Assembly: GCA_029862285.1 (NCBI GenBank)
Contig: JAOTXR010000083.1
Location: 1 to 7,978, forward strand
DNA from: Gammaproteobacteria bacterium
GTDB lineage: Bacteria > Pseudomonadota > Gammaproteobacteria > Steroidobacterales > JABDKV01
Direction: 5' to 3'
DNA: 7,978 bases
This document shows positions 6,070 through 7,978 of this stretch, one piece after another. The first letter of the stretch is position 1. The number at the start of each line of letters is the position of its first letter. Position numbers and translations under genes: made by a program. Under the pieces are notes generated by a model that saw only the letters and a program-made list of their open reading frames with translations, had not been told where the DNA came from and did not search any database.

Positions 6070-6293
6070 GACTGTGCTCCGGCCGGACTATCTCCGGTCT
6101 CATGGTCGCAGGTGTGTTCCTGCCGCTTGCATTGGCGATGCTTCGGACAGGCACCGCAATCAATCCTGGTGCCATCCGGAAGATTGAGCCCGCCACAGGA
6201 CCCGCGCGGCGCACCACGACCCAGGAATATTCCCGCGCCCAGCCCCGCCATCGCCAACAGGAAAGCCGTAAAAGTGAACAAGAAAATCTGCAT
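6066..6293 (-). CDS. nqrM: Na+-NQR maturation protein NqrM
   Basis: This 75-residue protein has one N-terminal membrane helix (about 3-25, IFLFTFTAFLLAMAGLGAGIFLG). A basic stretch and the family cysteine motif follow: GSCGGL at 32-36 with C33, then C47-x2-C50 and C55, C62. NqrM (formerly DUF539) is known to be required for maturation of Na+-NQR, probably for iron or iron-sulfur delivery, with the conserved cysteines important. It lies 11 nt after nqrF, and a GGAGG in the last codons of nqrF is 15 nt from its ATG, rather far for a ribosome binding site. The stop overlaps the following CBS gene. The segment after the CGGL motif has extra Cys and His residues (CPKHRQCKRQEHTCDH). Typical operons carry apbE near this place; it is absent here. 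Confidence 0.88.
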   Translation of the reverse strand: MQIFLFTFTAFLLAMAGLGAGIFLGRGAPRGSCGGLNLPDGTRIDCGACPKHRQCKRQEHTCDHETGDSPAGAQS

Positions 6294-6304
6294 CTGGTTT
6301 CTGG

Positions 6305-7537
6305 CTAACCTCCGAAATCGTCGAACAGAATGTTCTCGCGTTCCACGCCAAGATCATCCAGAACTTTGGTTACCGCCGCGATCATCAACGGCGGGCCGCA
6401 GAGGTAGTATTCACAGTCTTCCGGTGCCGGATGGTCCGCCAGGTGCTGCTTGTATAAGACATCGTGAATAAACCCCTGAGGTCCCTGCCAGTTGTCTTCA
6501 TCCCGCGGCTCAGACAACGCAACGTGCCATTGGAAATTGTGATTTGCCGCTGCCAGTTGGTCGAAATCGTCAACGTAGAACAACTCCTGAGCGCTTCGTG
6601 CGCCATACCAGAACGAAATCCTCCGCTTGCTGTGCAGGCGCTTTAGCAAATCAAAGATATGCGAGCGCATCGGTGCCATGCCGGCGCCACCACCAATGTA
6701 GACCATTTCTTTATCGGTATCTCGCGCGAAGAACTCGCCATAGGGGCCCGATACCTCGACTTTATCGCCCGGTTTAAGATTAAAAATATACGACGACATT
6801 ATTCCCGGTGGAATACTGTCTGACGCACCTGATGGCGGTGTTGCAATGCGCACATTGAGCATCAACATGCCCTTCTCGTCCGGGTAATTGGCCATTGAAT
6901 AGGCCCGTGTCGTGGGCGTGTCGGTACCGGCCTCGTAGCGCCACAGCTGGTAACGATCCCATTCATCGCGAAACCGCTCATCGATCTCAAATTCGGTAAA
7001 CTTCGCGCGATACGGCGGGCAGTGGATCTGAATGTAGCCACCGGCACGAAAGTCCATTTCCTCGCCGTCAGGCAATTCCAATACCAGTTCCTTGATGTAG
7101 GTGGCGACGTTGCGATTGGACCTGACCCGGCAATCCCATTTGCGTACGCCAAAGACATCGTCAGGAACCCGCACTTTCAGGTTCTCGCGCACGGTCACCT
7201 GACAGGCAAGTCGATAGTCGGCGGCTATTTCACGATTACTGAGCAGGGCGGTTTCCGTAGGCAGTATGCCGCCACCGCCCATGCCGACCTGAACCCGGCA
7301 CTGCCCGCAGGTACCCTTGCCGCCACAGCCGGAGGGCAGGTACAGCCCCGCTGCCGACAGCGTGCCCAACAATTTGTCGCCCACAGCTACATCGATGTTG
7401 CGTTCGTCATTGATCAGGATTTCGACCTTGCCGCTCGGCACCAGCCGGGAACGTGCCAGCAGAATCAGCACCGACAACGCCACGACAATGCCCGAGAACA
7501 ACGCCACACCCAGTACGATTTCTGCAAAACCGTTCAA
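6305..7537 (-). CDS. nqrF: Na+-translocating NADH:quinone oxidoreductase subunit F
   Basis: NqrF is the NADH-oxidising entry subunit of Na+-NQR. It carries FAD and a 2Fe-2S cluster, is anchored in the inner membrane and faces the cytoplasm. This copy has 410 residues, the normal size. A single membrane helix covers about 5-28. The ferredoxin domain (about 35-125) has cluster cysteines C71, C77, C80 and C112 ([12 protein letters not shown] and LACQV). The flavin domain (about 130-270) contains RAYSMANYP at 211-219 and GPYGEFFAR at 264-272. The NADH domain contains [12 protein letters not shown] at 281-292 and [10 protein letters not shown] at 377-386. The C-terminus [10 protein letters not shown] is typical. 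The only suitable start is TTG at 7537, directly after an in-frame TAG; the next methionine would lose the helix and the cluster. GGAG lies 7 nt upstream. It follows nqrE by 14 nt. Confidence 0.97.
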   Translation of the reverse strand: MNGFAEIVLGVALFSGIVVALSVLILLARSRLVPSGKVEILINDERNIDVAVGDKLLGTLSAAGLYLPSGCGGKGTCGQCRVQVGMGGGGILPTETALLSNREIAADYRLACQVTVRENLKVRVPDDVFGVRKWDCRVRSNRNVATYIKELVLELPDGEEMDFRAGGYIQIHCPPYRAKFTEFEIDERFRDEWDRYQLWRYEAGTDTPTTRAYSMANYPDEKGMLMLNVRIATPPSGASDSIPPGIMSSYIFNLKPGDKVEVSGPYGEFFARDTDKEMVYIGGGAGMAPMRSHIFDLLKRLHSKRRISFWYGARSAQELFYVDDFDQLAAANHNFQWHVALSEPRDEDNWQGPQGFIHDVLYKQHLADHPAPEDCEYYLCGPPLMIAAVTKVLDDLGVERENILFDDFGG

Positions 7538-7544
7538 CTAAGAA

Positions 7545-7548
7545 CTCC
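7545..7548 (-). promoter_or_regulatory. Ribosome binding site fixing the TTG start of nqrF
   Basis: On the minus strand GGAG (part of GAGGCGGAG) ends 7 nt before TTG at 7537. This spacing, together with the in-frame stop just upstream of the TTG, leaves no other sensible start. Confidence 0.75.
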
Positions 7549-7551
7549 GCC

Positions 7552-7978
7552 TCACAGCTGAATACCCGAGAAACCCATGAAACCCAGGGACATCAGGCCC
7601 ACAATGATGAAAGTTATTCCCAGGCCCTGTAATCCGGCCGGTACATCGCTGTACTTGAGTTTTTCCCGGATACCGGCGAGAGCGACTACCGCCAGGGCCC
7701 AGCCAAAACTGCTGCCCGCCGCGTAGACGACGCTTTCGGACATCGTGTAACTGCGCTCCACCATGAACAGCGAGCCACCGAGGATTGCACAGTTGACCGT
7801 GATCAACGGCAAGAAAATGCCCAACGCGTAGAACAGCGCGGGAAAGTAGCGATCGAGGGTCATTTCCAGTATCTGCACCATCGCCGCGATGACACCGATA
7901 TAAGTAACCAGCCCGAGAAAACTCAGATCTACATCCGGCAGACCGGCCCAGGCCAACGCCCCGTCCTGTAGTAAATAA
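7552..7978 (-). CDS. nqrE: Na+-translocating NADH:quinone oxidoreductase subunit E (partial, N-terminus missing)
   Basis: NqrE is one of the membrane subunits of Na+-NQR and, with NqrD, forms a pair of inverted helix bundles implicated in electron transfer across the membrane. The visible 141 residues reach the natural C-terminus. They contain [64 protein letters not shown] and the ending [11 protein letters not shown], all near-identical to known NqrE. The Cys in TVNCA (visible residue 63) corresponds to the cysteine that helps hold the 2Fe-2S cluster shared between NqrD and NqrE. About 60 N-terminal residues, with the other cluster cysteine, lie beyond the right edge. The frame continues without a stop to position 7978, so a TTG at 7956 is an internal Leu codon and not the start. 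The gene precedes nqrF by 14 nt in the same operon. Confidence 0.96.
   Translation of the reverse strand, partial: YLLQDGALAWAGLPDVDLSFLGLVTYIGVIAAMVQILEMTLDRYFPALFYALGIFLPLITVNCAILGGSLFMVERSYTMSESVVYAAGSSFGWALAVVALAGIREKLKYSDVPAGLQGLGITFIIVGLMSLGFMGFSGIQL

Noticed and set aside
7022..7561. 179-codon plus-strand frame opposite nqrF
   Set aside because: It is antisense to an unmistakable nqrF and low in recognisable structure.
7552..7956. nqrE as a complete 134-residue gene starting at TTG 7956
   Set aside because: The frame stays open to the window edge, and the extra residues (LLQDGA) continue the NqrE homology. The true start is beyond the edge and TTG is an internal Leu.
1..7978. tRNA, rRNA, CRISPR array, insertion sequence or attachment site
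   Set aside because: Scanning both strands by eye showed no cloverleaf with a TTCGANNC arm, no regularly spaced repeats, no transposase-like protein and no flanking duplications. The 14-nt repeat in mtrA is coding.

Overview
The window looks like chromosomal DNA of a Gram-negative bacterium, most likely a marine or sediment gammaproteobacterium. The pointers are Na+-translocating NADH:quinone oxidoreductase (Na+-NQR) genes including the maturation factor nqrM, an MtrA/MtrB-type outer-membrane electron conduit, and an exosortase A-associated O-glycosylation ligase of the kind found beside exopolysaccharide/PEP-CTERM loci. The genus cannot be named from the sequence.

Layout, left to right. (1) Positions 1-1038, minus strand: the first 346 codons of a polytopic O-antigen-ligase-like protein (exosortase A system-associated family), running off the left edge. 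(2) Positions 1039-1383: a 345-base divergent intergenic region with two GC-rich hairpins close to the flanking starts. (3) Positions 1384-2226, plus strand: a class I SAM-dependent methyltransferase, probably part of the same polysaccharide locus. (4) Positions 2227-2600: an intergenic region with a possible 34-codon leader ORF, whose stop overlaps the next start, and a possible promoter. (5) Positions 2601-5659, plus strand: a two-gene operon encoding a secreted decaheme cytochrome c (MtrA/DmsE family, 10 CxxCH motifs) and a 700-residue MtrB/PioB-family outer-membrane beta-barrel, joined by an ATGA overlap. (6) Positions 5668-7978, minus strand, convergent with mtrB: the 3' end of an nqr operon. 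In transcription order it holds nqrE (truncated by the right edge), nqrF, nqrM and a two-CBS-domain protein overlapping nqrM by ATGA.

The MtrA-MtrB pair would carry electrons across the outer membrane between periplasmic carriers and an extracellular donor or acceptor. Na+-NQR oxidises NADH, reduces the quinone pool and pumps Na+. Both belong to respiratory metabolism, but they are on opposite strands and nothing in the sequence shows co-regulation. No surface cytochrome (MtrC/OmcA type), terminal reductase or inner-membrane quinol dehydrogenase gene lies next to the pair here, so the direction of electron flow and the external partner are unknown. The CBS protein coupled to nqrM is the least expected member of the nqr cluster and could be a nucleotide-sensing accessory; that role is inference.

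The families are established ones. The points most worth a second look are the MtrAB-only conduit, the leader ORF in front of it, and the CBS gene fused translationally to the nqr operon.
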